Shown: in pieces, positions 30,701 to 40,517 of the stretch | Position numbering within the stretch: position 1 is the stretch's first letter | Layout: each line of letters starts with the position of its first letter | Origin: Linderina pennispora | Lineage: Eukaryota > Kickxellomycota > Kickxellomycetes > Kickxellales > Kickxellaceae | Length of the DNA: 64,000 nucleotides | Reading direction: 5' to 3' | Assembly: GCF_002104995.1 (NCBI RefSeq) | Contig: NW_024468276.1 | Span: 16,672 to 80,671, forward strand | Translations under genes and position numbers: made by a program | Notes under the pieces: model-generated | Databases searched by the model: none | Seen by the model: the letters and a program-made list of their open reading frames with translations, nothing else | Told to the model about the DNA's origin: nothing

Positions 30701-33700
30701 TGCATCTGCAGCATCCGCCTTTACCGCAGGCTTGGGTTCTTCGGATTTGGCCTCGCTCGTCGCTGAGGGCTTTGGTGCATTGCAGCGACTGCATTTGCTC
30801 CAAGGGCCAGTGTTCGACATGCTGCACTTCTCGCACTGCCAAACGGTGCCTGCTGGGAGATTGGGCACAGGGCTGCTGAACGCTACCGTCTTGGAAGCCA
30901 CAGCCGGTGCTGATGCAGAAACTGGCAGCATGAACCGCTTCTCAGCGCCAGCCATGAAGCCCTTGGGTGAAGGCACGGCCGGTGCAGCGGTGTCCTTTGC
31001 CGAGTCTCCATCTACAGGCTCCTTGCCACCATCGCTCTCGGCTGTCTTTTTCTGCCTTCCCTCTTGCTCCTCCCCAGACTCGGATTCTGCGCTCTGCTCC
31101 CCATCCGACTCCTCCTCAGTCTCTGTCTCAGACTCCCCCTCAGTCTCTGTCTCCCACTCCGTACTTGGCTTTTCCTCTTCGTCATCTTCGTAGTCGGAAA
31201 CCGGTTCGACCTGCGGCCACTGGGCACCATCTGCCTCAGCCTCTTCTACTGCCTGCTCAGAATCGGAAGCCTCCTCGTAGTCAGATTCCAGACCGGCACC
31301 CACCGTTTCCCCACCATCAGGATTCAGCCTTCCAAAAGCCTCGACATACCGCTCCATGTTTGGCATGAGCAGCGGCTCTGGTACTATGCTCTCCTCGCCG
31401 TCCATTGCCAGATACCGTGCACTCTTTGGCGTCTTTGCGATCAGGACGACTGCTGCGCTACGCGCGTTACCAGTCAGGGCCTCACTCACCAAGGCACGAC
31501 GGCGTCGAGCCTGGATAAACGCTGTTGCTGCAGATGGCTTCGACACCTTGTTGCTGGCGTCTCCAGTAGCCATCAGCTCGAGATTTGCTATCTCGCTATC
31601 GGGAACCAACGACTGGCGGCGAGTGGGCTTAACCGAGCGACGCGTCAGTGTGCGCACTCGCGTGTGCAGATAGTGCGGATTCTGCGTCGGACTTCTGATC
31701 GGCGTACGCAGCGGGTCGGCAGACTCGCCTTCATCAGCAGCAGCAAATGGCAGCGTGTGTGGCGACCAGGGCTGGCCGTCGGTAGCAGCCCGCAGCGGGG
31801 CTCCCGTATCAGCCTGCGCGCGAGTCGCGATCACCTGGTCCAGAGTTTCACGCGCCATGCGCGAGCTCCTCTGGGCCTCCTCGGCCGACAGCTCACTCAC
31901 CTTCATTTCGTTGAGCTCCATGGCAATCCTATCGAGCGCATCCTTGTTCGTGGCCAGCGACTTGTCGATGCTCTTCATCTTTCGATCGATCGATTCGGGC
32001 GATGGGCCAAGCAGGCTGCTACCAAGCAAGCCATCAGAGTACTGGCGATTGGCCTCCACAGCCTCAACCAGCTCCCTAGCGCGCTCCGAGCTGTCCTTGA
32101 TGGCAGTGAGGTTCTTTTGGAGGCGCCTATGGATTTCGCGCTGCAGCGGGTTCATTCCGCCATCGACAGTCGCATTGGGCGCTGCACGCATCGAATTGGC
32201 AGACTCCAGAATGCGCTTGATCTCACTGCCGCGGGTGTCGATTCGAGACACATCTGCCTGCTCGTCTCGTATCCCCTTGTAGCTGCTCTCCAGGTCTTCG
32301 CGCGACTGCAACAGAGCACCAGCCAGCACATCAGCAAAGCTGTTCCAGGCCCCGGTATCCCCGATGCTCAAAGACTCGAGGCGCACCGTAGCTGACGCCA
32401 GCTTGGTCACCGACTCGTCGATCTCGATCGGCGGCAGAGTGGCTGCATGGACTCCCTTGATCGTCTGGCGGGACCGCCGCACCGACTTCTTGAACTGCTT
32501 CAGCTCGCTGTCAAACTTGTTCAGGGTCAAAACAAACTGGTTTCTGACCAGCTGGCTGGACATACGCCTGAGGTCCTGACGCAGCTCACCGCGGCGCCTC
32601 CTCTCGGCACGGCACTCATCCGCCTCGTGACGCTTCTGCTCCTGGATTAGGCGGTGCTCCTCGCGCTCCTTGGCCCGCTGTTCCTTCTCGGCGCGCTTCT
32701 GCTCCTCAGCAGCCAGTCTCTCCACCTCGGCTTGCTTTGCGCGGCGCTCCTTGTCAATCCGCTTCTGCTCGGCCTCTGCAAGCTTCTTCGCCTCTGCAAT
32801 CTCCTCGGCAGTGGGCGGCTTGGGCGCATCGGTCTTCTTCGACGGGATAGGAGCAAAGGAGACGTGCTTCTCGATCGCCTCAGGCGACTTCTTAATCACA
32901 AAGGGACTGGCAACATCGCCCTTGCCTTGCTTGGGGGATTTGAACAAGCTGGGCTTCAATAGGTTGGCAGTCGAGAACATCGGCATTGAGGTCACGGGCT
33001 TGGTTTCAGCTACCGTTGTGTCCGCAGGTTTCGACTCACCAACCTTGCGCGACTGCGCAAACACCGATCCCTTTACTACCCCAGCACCAGTCGCACTGCC
33101 AAAGGCAACGCTGGCCGGTATATTGGCACCAGCCTTTGAGCTAGTGGTCGATGCAGGCTCAGGCTTCTTGGCAGGCGCCACTACAACTGGTTCCCCCCAG
33201 AACGACTGCTTCTTGGCCATGCCCGAGCCGAACTTTGACGGTGGCTGGTCAAAAAGTGACGGGCCGCTGGCTGGCTGGTCAAATATGCTGCCGGATGACC
33301 CTGAATTTTTCTCTGCCAGTGCTGCAAACGACGTCGCACCAGCGGCCCCTGCCGATGCCCCCACCACCTGACCGAACGTGCGCTGCCCACTGATACCAAA
33401 CGTCGTAGGCGCGTTAGAGTTTGACGCCACCTTTGTTGCCATCCCAAACGCTGAAGCACCCGCTGGCCCAAACGACGGCTTAAACTCCTTGGGCGTGCCA
33501 AATCCTTGCGTCCCACCCAAGCCGCTGCTGGGCTTTGGAGCAAGAATCGACGAGAAAGTACCGCCAAATGCCTTGGACTTGACGAATCCAGATATCAGTG
33601 ATGACTCCTCTTTCTCCGCAGCCGGTGCCTGAGTTTTGGCAGAAGTGGCCGGCAATGCTGCGGCTCCAGGCAGTGGCTGCACCTGCTTGACCATGCCCGT

Positions 33701-35005
33701 GCACTGCTGGCCGCGCTCAATCTCGACCGTGTTGTAGACATAATACCCAAGCAGACAGCCGTCAGTGGTTAGGATCCATAGGATGGGCTGCGGCGGCATG
33801 GGCGCCGTCGAATCCTCGGGGTTAAGCGGCGGCAGATCACGAGTGCTGGTGAAGTCAATGGCCATGCCTAGCGACGTCGTATCGTTTTCTTCGGTGTTGA
33901 CCACCGCTAGGGGGAACTGCCCACGGAACGGGTCAGTATCCAGATCGCACCAGTCAGGCCCATCGCTACCAGCATCACCGCCCTCAAGCACGCCTGGCAG
34001 GCAGTGTGCAATCGTCTTGACATCGGTCGAGCCCGTGCTCGTCAAAAACTGCATGTGCGGCACGCTTGCTCCCCAATCATAGATGCTAGCAAAGTGGAAG
34101 CCCGGGTAGCGCATTGGGAAATCCATTGCCGTGCATGGATCCTCGATATACTTCCAGTGCATGGGCGCCTGCTTCTTGGTCTGCGTGATAATGTACGCTG
34201 CAGTTTGGACTTGTTCAAACTCGTCCTCGTCATCAGCCGATCCATTACCGCCGCCGCCATTGCCAGACACGAAACCGCCGGGCGGGAACTGGCCATAGAT
34301 GGCCATGAACGTGTAGGTCTCGATCCAGTCGACGGCCAACACAGCGAATGAACTGGGATGGTTCTCTGTGGCCGGTGGTTGAATGGTGCGCTTGGCTGCG
34401 CCATCGTTGGGTGCCCGTTGCGTGAGAACACCATCGGTATCTCCACACACGATCTGCTTGCCCTTCCGGGACCAACAAATAGCAGTAACCCTTGAGTCTG
34501 CATTGCTGGTGATCCTCGTTGTCGTCCCTTGTGCGATATCCGCCATCAGAACGGCACCGCTCAGCGTCAGTACTGCTACCAGCGTTGGCATCTCCAGTGG
34601 GTTGGGTCGCAAGTCGCGGATCTCGTCGTCCACATCGATGGTCATGGATGGCTTCGCATCGGGGCTGACAAGCAGATCGCGCACCGCGAACACCAGAACC
34701 GAGCCAGTCGCCAATGCCACAATGACCGAGAGCTCGTCAGCACTGAGAGTAACATGCGTGACCTTGCCCACACTGATCTCGCTTCGCTTCGCCAGAACAA
34801 CGGGCTCACCGTCACCAGACGCGTCACCGCTGACAAGTGCTGCCTCCGCATCCGCAGTCGTAAAAACACTGATTCCTGAAGGCGCCCCGACAGCAATATA
34901 CCCGTACTTGTTAGACAGCGCCAAGAGCCGGGAATATGCGGGCGTGCTGCGCCGTGCCGACGAGAACGGCTCGCTGGTAACGCGCACGCAGGTATCAGCC
35001 TTCAC
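27773..35005 (-). CDS. NUP214/NUP159-like nucleoporin with RanBP2 zinc fingers
   Basis: This giant nucleoporin (2,410 residues or more) belongs to the cytoplasmic face of the pore, where NUP214/Nup159 docks Dbp5 for mRNA export. The N-terminal beta-propeller shows the family stretch RLLALSNKYGYIAVGAPSG near residues 25-45. FG and LF repeats occur at about 480-680 and again at 2220-2400. A K/E/R-rich coiled coil spans about 720-1050, and an acidic tract lies near 1260-1315. Two RanBP2-type fingers follow: WQCEKC...C..C at about 1388 and WKCSTC...C..C at about 1458. A KEA repeat lies near 1965. The frame opens at GTG (35005); one TAG upstream the same frame continues to an ATG at 35206, so an intron there probably joins the true start. 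Zinc fingers are usual in NUP153/RanBP2, not in NUP214. Confidence 0.85.
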   Translation of the reverse strand: MKADTCVRVTSEPFSSARRSTPAYSRLLALSNKYGYIAVGAPSGISVFTTADAEAALVSGDASGDGEPVVLAKRSEISVGKVTHVTLSADELSVIVALATGSVLVFAVRDLLVSPDAKPSMTIDVDDEIRDLRPNPLEMPTLVAVLTLSGAVLMADIAQGTTTRITSNADSRVTAICWSRKGKQIVCGDTDGVLTQRAPNDGAAKRTIQPPATENHPSSFAVLAVDWIETYTFMAIYGQFPPGGFVSGNGGGGNGSADDEDEFEQVQTAAYIITQTKKQAPMHWKYIEDPCTAMDFPMRYPGFHFASIYDWGASVPHMQFLTSTGSTDVKTIAHCLPGVLEGGDAGSDGPDWCDLDTDPFRGQFPLAVVNTEENDTTSLGMAIDFTSTRDLPPLNPEDSTAPMPPQPILWILTTDGCLLGYYVYNTVEIERGQQCTGMVKQVQPLPGAAALPATSAKTQAPAAEKEESSLISGFVKSKAFGGTFSSILAPKPSSGLGGTQGFGTPKEFKPSFGPAGASAFGMATKVASNSNAPTTFGISGQRTFGQVVGASAGAAGATSFAALAEKNSGSSGSIFDQPASGPSLFDQPPSKFGSGMAKKQSFWGEPVVVAPAKKPEPASTTSSKAGANIPASVAFGSATGAGVVKGSVFAQSRKVGESKPADTTVAETKPVTSMPMFSTANLLKPSLFKSPKQGKGDVASPFVIKKSPEAIEKHVSFAPIPSKKTDAPKPPTAEEIAEAKKLAEAEQKRIDKERRAKQAEVERLAAEEQKRAEKEQRAKEREEHRLIQEQKRHEADECRAERRRRGELRQDLRRMSSQLVRNQFVLTLNKFDSELKQFKKSVRRSRQTIKGVHAATLPPIEIDESVTKLASATVRLESLSIGDTGAWNSFADVLAGALLQSREDLESSYKGIRDEQADVSRIDTRGSEIKRILESANSMRAAPNATVDGGMNPLQREIHRRLQKNLTAIKDSSERARELVEAVEANRQYSDGLLGSSLLGPSPESIDRKMKSIDKSLATNKDALDRIAMELNEMKVSELSAEEAQRSSRMARETLDQVIATRAQADTGAPLRAATDGQPWSPHTLPFAAADEGESADPLRTPIRSPTQNPHYLHTRVRTLTRRSVKPTRRQSLVPDSEIANLELMATGDASNKVSKPSAATAFIQARRRRALVSEALTGNARSAAVVLIAKTPKSARYLAMDGEESIVPEPLLMPNMERYVEAFGRLNPDGGETVGAGLESDYEEASDSEQAVEEAEADGAQWPQVEPVSDYEDDEEEKPSTEWETETEGESETETEEESDGEQSAESESGEEQEGRQKKTAESDGGKEPVDGDSAKDTAAPAVPSPKGFMAGAEKRFMLPVSASAPAVASKTVAFSSPVPNLPAGTVWQCEKCSMSNTGPWSKCSRCNAPKPSATSEAKSEEPKPAVKADAADATERAFTPLSASGFKVAAVEDGKWKCSTCDLLSPNSASKCIVCEAPKPGAVTDEATKAGTPAMPSFGSFKPTGGLQFGTSNTSVFQATLSDTGGFKRSFPGFVPPGAEKPAAGQDVTSLAGMATGTGVGVPGSSGAGISMPLFRGFVPPGAEKAAADKSSKDTAAPHESKTADADAGVPGSSGAGISTPLFRGFVPPSAEKPTIEEDSKDVGAPDEGKTADADADVLEVGGEVDQEKESQDSESGSDDFAHVSQQTESQAEDITDEPAESDGEESKQDSASWPAPTKDVQMSPALAEAAPLDTDYDRISQGKVAQAGLDRVEVPSAAITVESARVEDIAKSALTVGSDAQDKHSDTPATLPIVEKAKVEDIVELALPAGKGEPALEISESANVQLNADYDKISTPNESLAAEQQKVAEDSCLDQVVPEEARAVDATAGALVEDVVGSALRSAADVGSEDDAAAVFEQAVAEVAGQPGANDTICTGVDVTIKRDDAANGAQKPSADVATSEDATQLADVAESKTESGAKEAKEAKEAKEAKEAKEAKEAKEAKEDTEGTEGTDSTASDNESDDFIHVSQQAESQVEETADASGESSAEQTNELSELGRVDVGQLVRGASVEDIVAAAVPALICSSSVLEAPEHARQQVGSDAVEGIVESGSANVLDAASVENDAAEQPMSHIATEADVDESQPSDDFEFLSHPDSFDGTGRISQADLRAESAPAALFGMDAISSSLDDAAANMVSDADTEEVGESDDDDVPNIAAETPPPGMSPSPAPGASSLFKQSSLFSQPSAFGQKPSAAAPSTSSGVFKKGAFGNMGSFGGSPKYVVAPTDTSTSGLPNAFSSTAGTTRMPEFGSKLGKPAFGVASMTQVKRIVSPTAGAAMGTFGSKSSGFGAVSDASINPFDKYKEASSDQALGGPNPAAVSPNVAFPRTTSKNTQKPAKSGNGMDDPVRRMIDGSDYEDNSEAELGDESD
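29040..29126 (-). repeat. 9-bp minisatellite in the nucleoporin gene
   Basis: About nine tandem copies of CCTTGGCCT (plus strand) encode repeated K-E-A on the minus strand. The copies are perfect and in frame, so copy number can change without breaking the protein. Confidence 0.9.
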
Positions 35006-35206
35006 TTGGTGAAGCTGGATACGCTACACACTGAAAACAAGACACTTGCTCAATTTAATTGAGAAGAAAACTATACCACATTGGGCTCCTGGCGACAAGC
35101 ATCGCTTTTGGACTGAACTCGACAAACCCACACTTGCCTTTGTTTCATTCTCACCAATTGTGGTGAGCACGTAATTGGCTCCTAATAGGCCGTCAGAACC
35201 TTGCAT

Positions 35207-36891
35207 GGTTCAATATTTTCGCTTGGTTGATTTTCAATTACAAAACCTGAGAATGAGCAAGCGAAAATGGAGAAGCTGAGGAGAAAACCGCCGTCGTCAC
35301 TGCTGGTTTGTTTTCAGCCCTGAGTGGCTGAGGCACCGATTTTTTATTTTTCGACTCAGCTCGTCGAGCCAAGAAAATGGCTGCGGCTCAACTGGCCTGA
35401 TCGCATACACGTTTTTTCAGAGTTTGTGTAGAACTCCCCTTGGTGCGCAGCCGGCGACACGTAACATGGCAATGCCATGTCAGCCAACACAATTGCTACC
35501 TGCATCCATTTATAACCATGGCAGCACAGTGTCTTTGCTATTATCTAACTAGACCTATGGCGTTCACGATGCAAGCTCAGCTAGTCCGTATGGTTTAGAC
35601 AGTTGGTACTGTGGCGGGAAATCTAGCATACGACTTCACTGCCTAAGGCCGATAGCAACTGCCCGGAAAGCTCAAAAACTCCTGGCGAAGGTTTGATTGG
35701 CACTGGCGTTATTGCGTTGGCTCGCCATTGCTGGCAGCGGCTGGGCGCTTCTTGGCTTGCCTGCTTGCTTACTTGCAATCTGGGTGGCACCAGACCCATC
35801 AGGAGCAGTCAGTAGTGAAACCTTGCAGGAATTTTGCCTGTCTGGCACAGCAGGGGGTATGTGCCCACAAAGAGACCTCCATGAAACCCGCCTGTAGGTA
35901 TGGTATAACGATGTTTATTGCGGAAGGTTGCAGAGCAAAAGTGGTGTTTCATCCCATTGTCCAGGGCAGGTGATTCTTGCGTAATCAGACGTATCCCATC
36001 GGGTGGCTGCCCATACACATCACCGAGACAAGCCCGGTACCGAGGTATGCTACGGCTGGTACCCACGAAGATTAAATAACAGAGTGTAAAAGAGGAATTT
36101 GTAGGGATATCGGAATGTGTGGAAGGGGGTGAGGTATTAGAAAAGGTGGGTGACACAGGGAAAGCCGCTTTTATATGCAGGATATGTGTTGGCCAGGAAG
36201 CCAATGGTTCCAAGTTTGAGCGCCGAGGATGCAGGGATTGGGTGGTTTGCTTAGTACAGTACTGCATCTACAAAATGCGAACTGAAATGAATGGTACTTT
36301 GGTATAACTACGGTTCCGGGTTCGATTTTTCGAGTGCTTTGAAGAAATATTCGTCACCTTAGGGTCTGAATCCATCGGCCATAAAATAACCCTGTTAAGA
36401 GTTTACAGAGCGAGTCACACATGCTCGCTTTGAGGCTCAAAAGAGCTTGAATTGTTCAACTAATTAAAAAGGTTCTAGCGGACGGTTGGTCACTTTTTGG
36501 ACTATATAACCGTATATATGGGTAAAGATACTGGTAGGGTAAGAAGAAAGTGAAAAATAATTATGAACAAAAGGTGATTTGCGTGCAAACCAGATAGTTT
36601 ACAAGTTGGTGCGAATGCAGACGATTCACTTTTGCCACTAGAACTACACATAAAATTCAACTGTTTATGAATATATACCTACAGATAGCTGCCTTTATCA
36701 TGTGCTATGCATTCATAGGTCTCTATTACTCGTCATACTCTTGTACGATCCATGATATACTGCGAATGTGGCTATCTCTGCAATGCTAACAAATGCAATA
36801 GAAATTGGACAATAGAATACTATATTATTAACAACAGATACTATATGCCACATTGGAAGAATGTAGCGCGTGACAAGGGTGAACATTTCAA
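35207..36891. other. Intergenic, no gene supported
   Basis: About 1.7 kb between the nucleoporin 5' end and the zinc-finger gene 3' end. I see only short chance frames; its last 500 bp are AT-rich, as expected for untranslated or spacer DNA. Confidence 0.5.
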
Positions 36892-37473
36892 TTAGAACGG
36901 GTGGGGAGCGTGCGTGCTGCGTGGACGGCGGCTTCCAGGGGAGAGGTGTGTGCGGTAATGCTGCATCATGTTGTCCTGGCGCGAGAAGCGGCTATTGCAG
37001 CTGGGATGCAGGCATACAAAATTCTTCTCGCCTGTGTGGATGCGATGGTGGCGCGAGAGATGGCCACTGGTCGTAAATGCCTTTCCGCAGCCGGGGTACG
37101 AGCACTTGTACTTGCGCACTGTAATTGTCCGGGGAATGATGCGAGTGCATGGCGGGAGTACCAGGGGCATAGGGTTCAGGACCCTTTGCGGTTGCCTGTG
37201 CAGCGGCTTGGCACACGAGCTGGCCATGTGGCATGCATCGGCCAAAAAGTTGAGCGGTGGGAAGGGAAGCGGTGAGTTGGAGCAGCTGCGCAGGAGAGGC
37301 GACTGGTCGGGTGTCAGCCCAGGAATCGACGAGCGGCAGCTAAGGTCTTGAGGGGTATCCTCGTTGAGCAGGCTGACACGAGTCCCGTTGGCACTTGTGA
37401 CCGAGAATGAGCGATGGCAGATGTTGCGGGGCATGCTGGGCAGACCAAGTGGTGCGGTAGAGGTTGGATACAT
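36892..37473 (-). CDS. NRG1-like C2H2 zinc-finger transcription factor
   Basis: A 193-residue protein from the first in-frame ATG (37473); the frame is open further upstream but only from a TTG. Two C-terminal C2H2 fingers are clear: YKCSYPGCGKAFTTSGHL...H..RIH and FVCLHPSC...RFSRQDNMMQHYRTH, linked by TGEKN. Finger residues (TTSGHL.RH.RIHTGEK and RFSR.DN..QHYRTH) closely match fungal Nrg1/Nrg2-type repressors, which bind AG4-like stress and glucose-response sites. The N-terminal part is rich in S and P with no domain. A short upstream exon cannot be excluded. Confidence 0.8.
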   Translation of the reverse strand: MYPTSTAPLGLPSMPRNICHRSFSVTSANGTRVSLLNEDTPQDLSCRSSIPGLTPDQSPLLRSCSNSPLPFPPLNFLADACHMASSCAKPLHRQPQRVLNPMPLVLPPCTRIIPRTITVRKYKCSYPGCGKAFTTSGHLSRHHRIHTGEKNFVCLHPSCNSRFSRQDNMMQHYRTHLSPGSRRPRSTHAPHPF

Positions 37474-39101
37474 CGCTTGAGCAGGTGATGGTGGTGTGGT
37501 TTGGTAGGCCTGAGAGTGCAGGGAATGGAGGATGCGGTGGTGTCGGATGCGATGTGGAACAATCTGAGGGTATAGTGCAGAACCCAGGGCTGCACAGGAG
37601 CCATTTATACATGGCCTGGGAGACGGTCCCGCGCCGGTCCCACGAACACACTTGCAAGCAGCAAACAATGGCCCGTAATGTGAATGCGTGGGGAGGCTGG
37701 CTAAAAAACCTTTCTAGCTTTTAGCCGCTCGTAAGCAGAAGAATGCATTGGCATCCAGCATGTTTGCTGCTCCGCTGCGCTGGCGGGCAACCTCATCGCA
37801 ACGGAAACAACAAGTTCAGAGAATCCAGGTCAAAACGGTCTGGAGAATACAAGGCACATGCGAGTTCTCACAGCGGCCGCTAATTGTTGGTGGTGGACAC
37901 AAGATAGTTGGAGCACGATGGGTGGACGAGGACAAAGCAAGGCTATCACTGTTTACACTCTAAATCTGCTGAATGAATCTACAAACTACTCTCGCCCAAA
38001 TAGGAAAGGCGGTGGTGCATGGTTGAGCCAAGCGACGCAGCCAAGCACAATGCGCAGTTGCGGTCAGAACCTTAACCGGCTACAAACAAATCAGAAGCGG
38101 TTCTGCTTGTCAAGGCTCGCTTGCATTCGGTCCTGAACAGGAAACCGCGGTCCACAGGCAGCCCGGTTCCCCAGGCTCCAACCTGGGGAATGTAAGCCCT
38201 ACACCAGTGCCTAGGATGGGAGAGCAGCATGGAAAGGGCGCTTATATGCACGATATAGTAGCTAATATATTGCGCCTGCTATTAATAGGGTCTGCAGTGC
38301 TGCGCCGTCGAAATGCAGCAGTATCGGGAAGGGTAGGGACTGAGCTCGGTGCTTGGTGCCTGGCTTTTTACCACGTTCCTTGCTGTCCGCAACTAGTGCT
38401 TGAAGCTCCAGCTGAGGACAATGCGTGGCACCCTTCCACAACGAGGGGTTTGGCGGGGGATGTTTGACACTCGCCAAATCCACCAACCAAGCCCCTTTGC
38501 CCTCGAGCGCTTGGCTGCTCGCATATCCACTTTTGATTCATCCGCCTCCCAGCCTTCTCAACCACTCTATTCCCCAAGGCCAGGCGTGTTTGCGGCCACC
38601 AGGTGGTGTTTTTGAGGATTTTGGAACAAAACATGGTTCGAGCTGAACTTGGGCGCCTCTATCTGTCCTCACATTGTCTGGCGTGTTTGGCCGGGCGGGC
38701 AGGCATCTGGCATGGGGGAGACGCGGTGGCGCCCATGTCAACACTGCGCAGCGGGACCGGGTGGGCCTTGGCAGACCAGCCTCTCCAGTGCAGCCTTTGC
38801 GCATGCGCCCAAATCCCCAAGCACATATGAACCAGAAGCTGGCAGATTCCATATATGGCAAGTCGAGCGCATTTAGCGCGAATGGCGCATTTGGTTACCA
38901 CACCAAAGTCAAGCACAGCGTTTATTATCTTAAGCGGCGGCTTGTGATGAAGTGGTTATCTCATGCAGTTGTTCTCGATGAGCGTCGACTTGGAGATGCT
39001 GCAAAATCAACCCACTGCTGAAAGCTCTCTTTAAACACGGATAGAGGCTTAAAAACAGAGCTACTACAATGCGAGACCGAGCAGGACATTTATATGTTAT
39101 T
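37474..39101. other. Intergenic, no gene supported
   Basis: 1.6 kb between the zinc-finger gene and the transporter. Several open frames of 70-115 codons overlap on both strands, but none shows a domain, a splice pattern or a consistent codon bias. Confidence 0.5.
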
Positions 39102-40103
39102 TTAGGTAGTGTGACTGAACCACTTGTGTAGGCCCATCGCAATGGTACATCCAACAATGACAGCTGCACCCAGGACACTAATCCAGTCTGGCACCTCGTC
39201 AAACAGCGTGATGCCAAACAGGAAAGCGAAAACAACGTCCATGTTGCGCATCAGGGTGCCTGGACCAGCAGGGGCAAGCTGGAGCCCGCGGTTCAGTAGG
39301 ACCTGGCCCAGATATGCGAACGAGCCAACCATGGCCATCACCGTCCACTCGTAGGTAGTCTGTGGCAGGCGTGGATTCTGGAACGCAAACATGGCGATAG
39401 ACGAGCCAACAAACGACAGGAACCCAAAGTACACGACATGCACCATGGCATGCACACCGCGGCCAACCTTGCGAACCACGCAATAGGCCAGAGCACCAGA
39501 CATGGCGCCGATCAGGGCAGCAGCAGCACCGCGCACCTGGTGCATCTCGCCAAGCATACCAAGGTGCTCGGAGAAGAGTGCACTGGGCTTGAGCACAAGC
39601 ACAATGCCCAGCATGCAGACGGCTGACGCAATCTTGTCGAACCCGTCGTAGGGCTCGCCAAGCATGAGATTGGCGAAGATCGCGCTGAACACTGGGCCGG
39701 TGAAGAATACAACAGTGGCATCGGCGAGCGTCATGACCGAGACCGCATAGAAGAAGCAGGCGTTTCCGAATGCGCCGGCGGCACCACGCAGAACCAGCCA
39801 TTTGCGGAGCCCATTCGCGTTGCTTGGGCCCATGGGACTCACACGGTAGTACAGACAGCCAAGAAGACCCAGCGCGAGTTGAACAACGCTGCGGGCGAAC
39901 ACGATCTCGAGGGACGGGAAGTTTGCAATGGCCAGCGCCTTGACACAAGCCGAGTTTGTTGCGAACCCGAGTGCAGAGAGCGCCATGAAAACGTACCCCT
40001 TGAGCTCATCGCGCCTGCGCTGGCTGGCTGCCTCGAGCTCTGCAGCAGACGTGTTCCCGACCAAGGGCGTTGTCTCGGTAGCTGCCTCTTCGCGATTCGT
40101 CAT
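39102..40103 (-). CDS. SLC35G/EamA-type membrane transporter
   Basis: A 333-residue protein from the ATG at 40103; the frame extends upstream to 40304, but the sequence there is not protein-like. After a polar N-terminus (MTNREEAATETTPLV) come about ten hydrophobic segments in two EamA halves, with family-typical stretches near each half (SLEIVFARS, YAVSVMTLADATVVFFTGPVFSAIFA, and GPGTLMRNMDVVFAFLFG). This is the drug/metabolite transporter superfamily, closest in look to SLC35G. The substrate is unknown. It is divergent from the RDEL-protein gene with about 410 bp between starts. Confidence 0.85.
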   Translation of the reverse strand: MTNREEAATETTPLVGNTSAAELEAASQRRRDELKGYVFMALSALGFATNSACVKALAIANFPSLEIVFARSVVQLALGLLGCLYYRVSPMGPSNANGLRKWLVLRGAAGAFGNACFFYAVSVMTLADATVVFFTGPVFSAIFANLMLGEPYDGFDKIASAVCMLGIVLVLKPSALFSEHLGMLGEMHQVRGAAAALIGAMSGALAYCVVRKVGRGVHAMVHVVYFGFLSFVGSSIAMFAFQNPRLPQTTYEWTVMAMVGSFAYLGQVLLNRGLQLAPAGPGTLMRNMDVVFAFLFGITLFDEVPDWISVLGAAVIVGCTIAMGLHKWFSHTT

Positions 40104-40517
40104 GATACGGGCAGTACAAGCAGTAGTATACGGGGAATGCAAGGAGGAAAACTGCGTGGGGTGGTGGGAAAGGCGGCCGGTCTGGAAGGCACGGGAGGAT
40201 ATAAAGTCGCGCAGCAAGCGGGTGGTCGGACAAGGCAAAATTCCGTCCACTGAGAACTCCAGGATCATCAGATTTCGGCCGTGATTAGCCCGAAAATGCG
40301 GCACACTGGAGCTTTTTTTACGTGGCAGGCTGGAATGCGCCGTGTCGACAGCCAGTGTGAGCGGCGCGCTGTAGGCCTTTTTCTCTTCTCCAAAAAAGTT
40401 ATCCGTAGGCCAGATAGCGTAAACTACTCAACGTTCCCTTTCCTCTAGCTTCTGCTGTCTTCCTTATCGCTATTTGTAGTGCACAGTTTTATTGCAACGG
40501 AGAATTCGGAGAGGAAA

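Noticed and set aside
36295-36335. tRNA gene suggested by a GGTTCGATT B-box-like motif
   Set aside because: No matching A box, acceptor stem or anticodon arm could be drawn around it.
40104-40304. Extended N-terminus of the SLC35G-like transporter
   Set aside because: The residues are not protein-like and overlap the divergent promoter; the ATG at 40103 gives a normal N-terminus and length.
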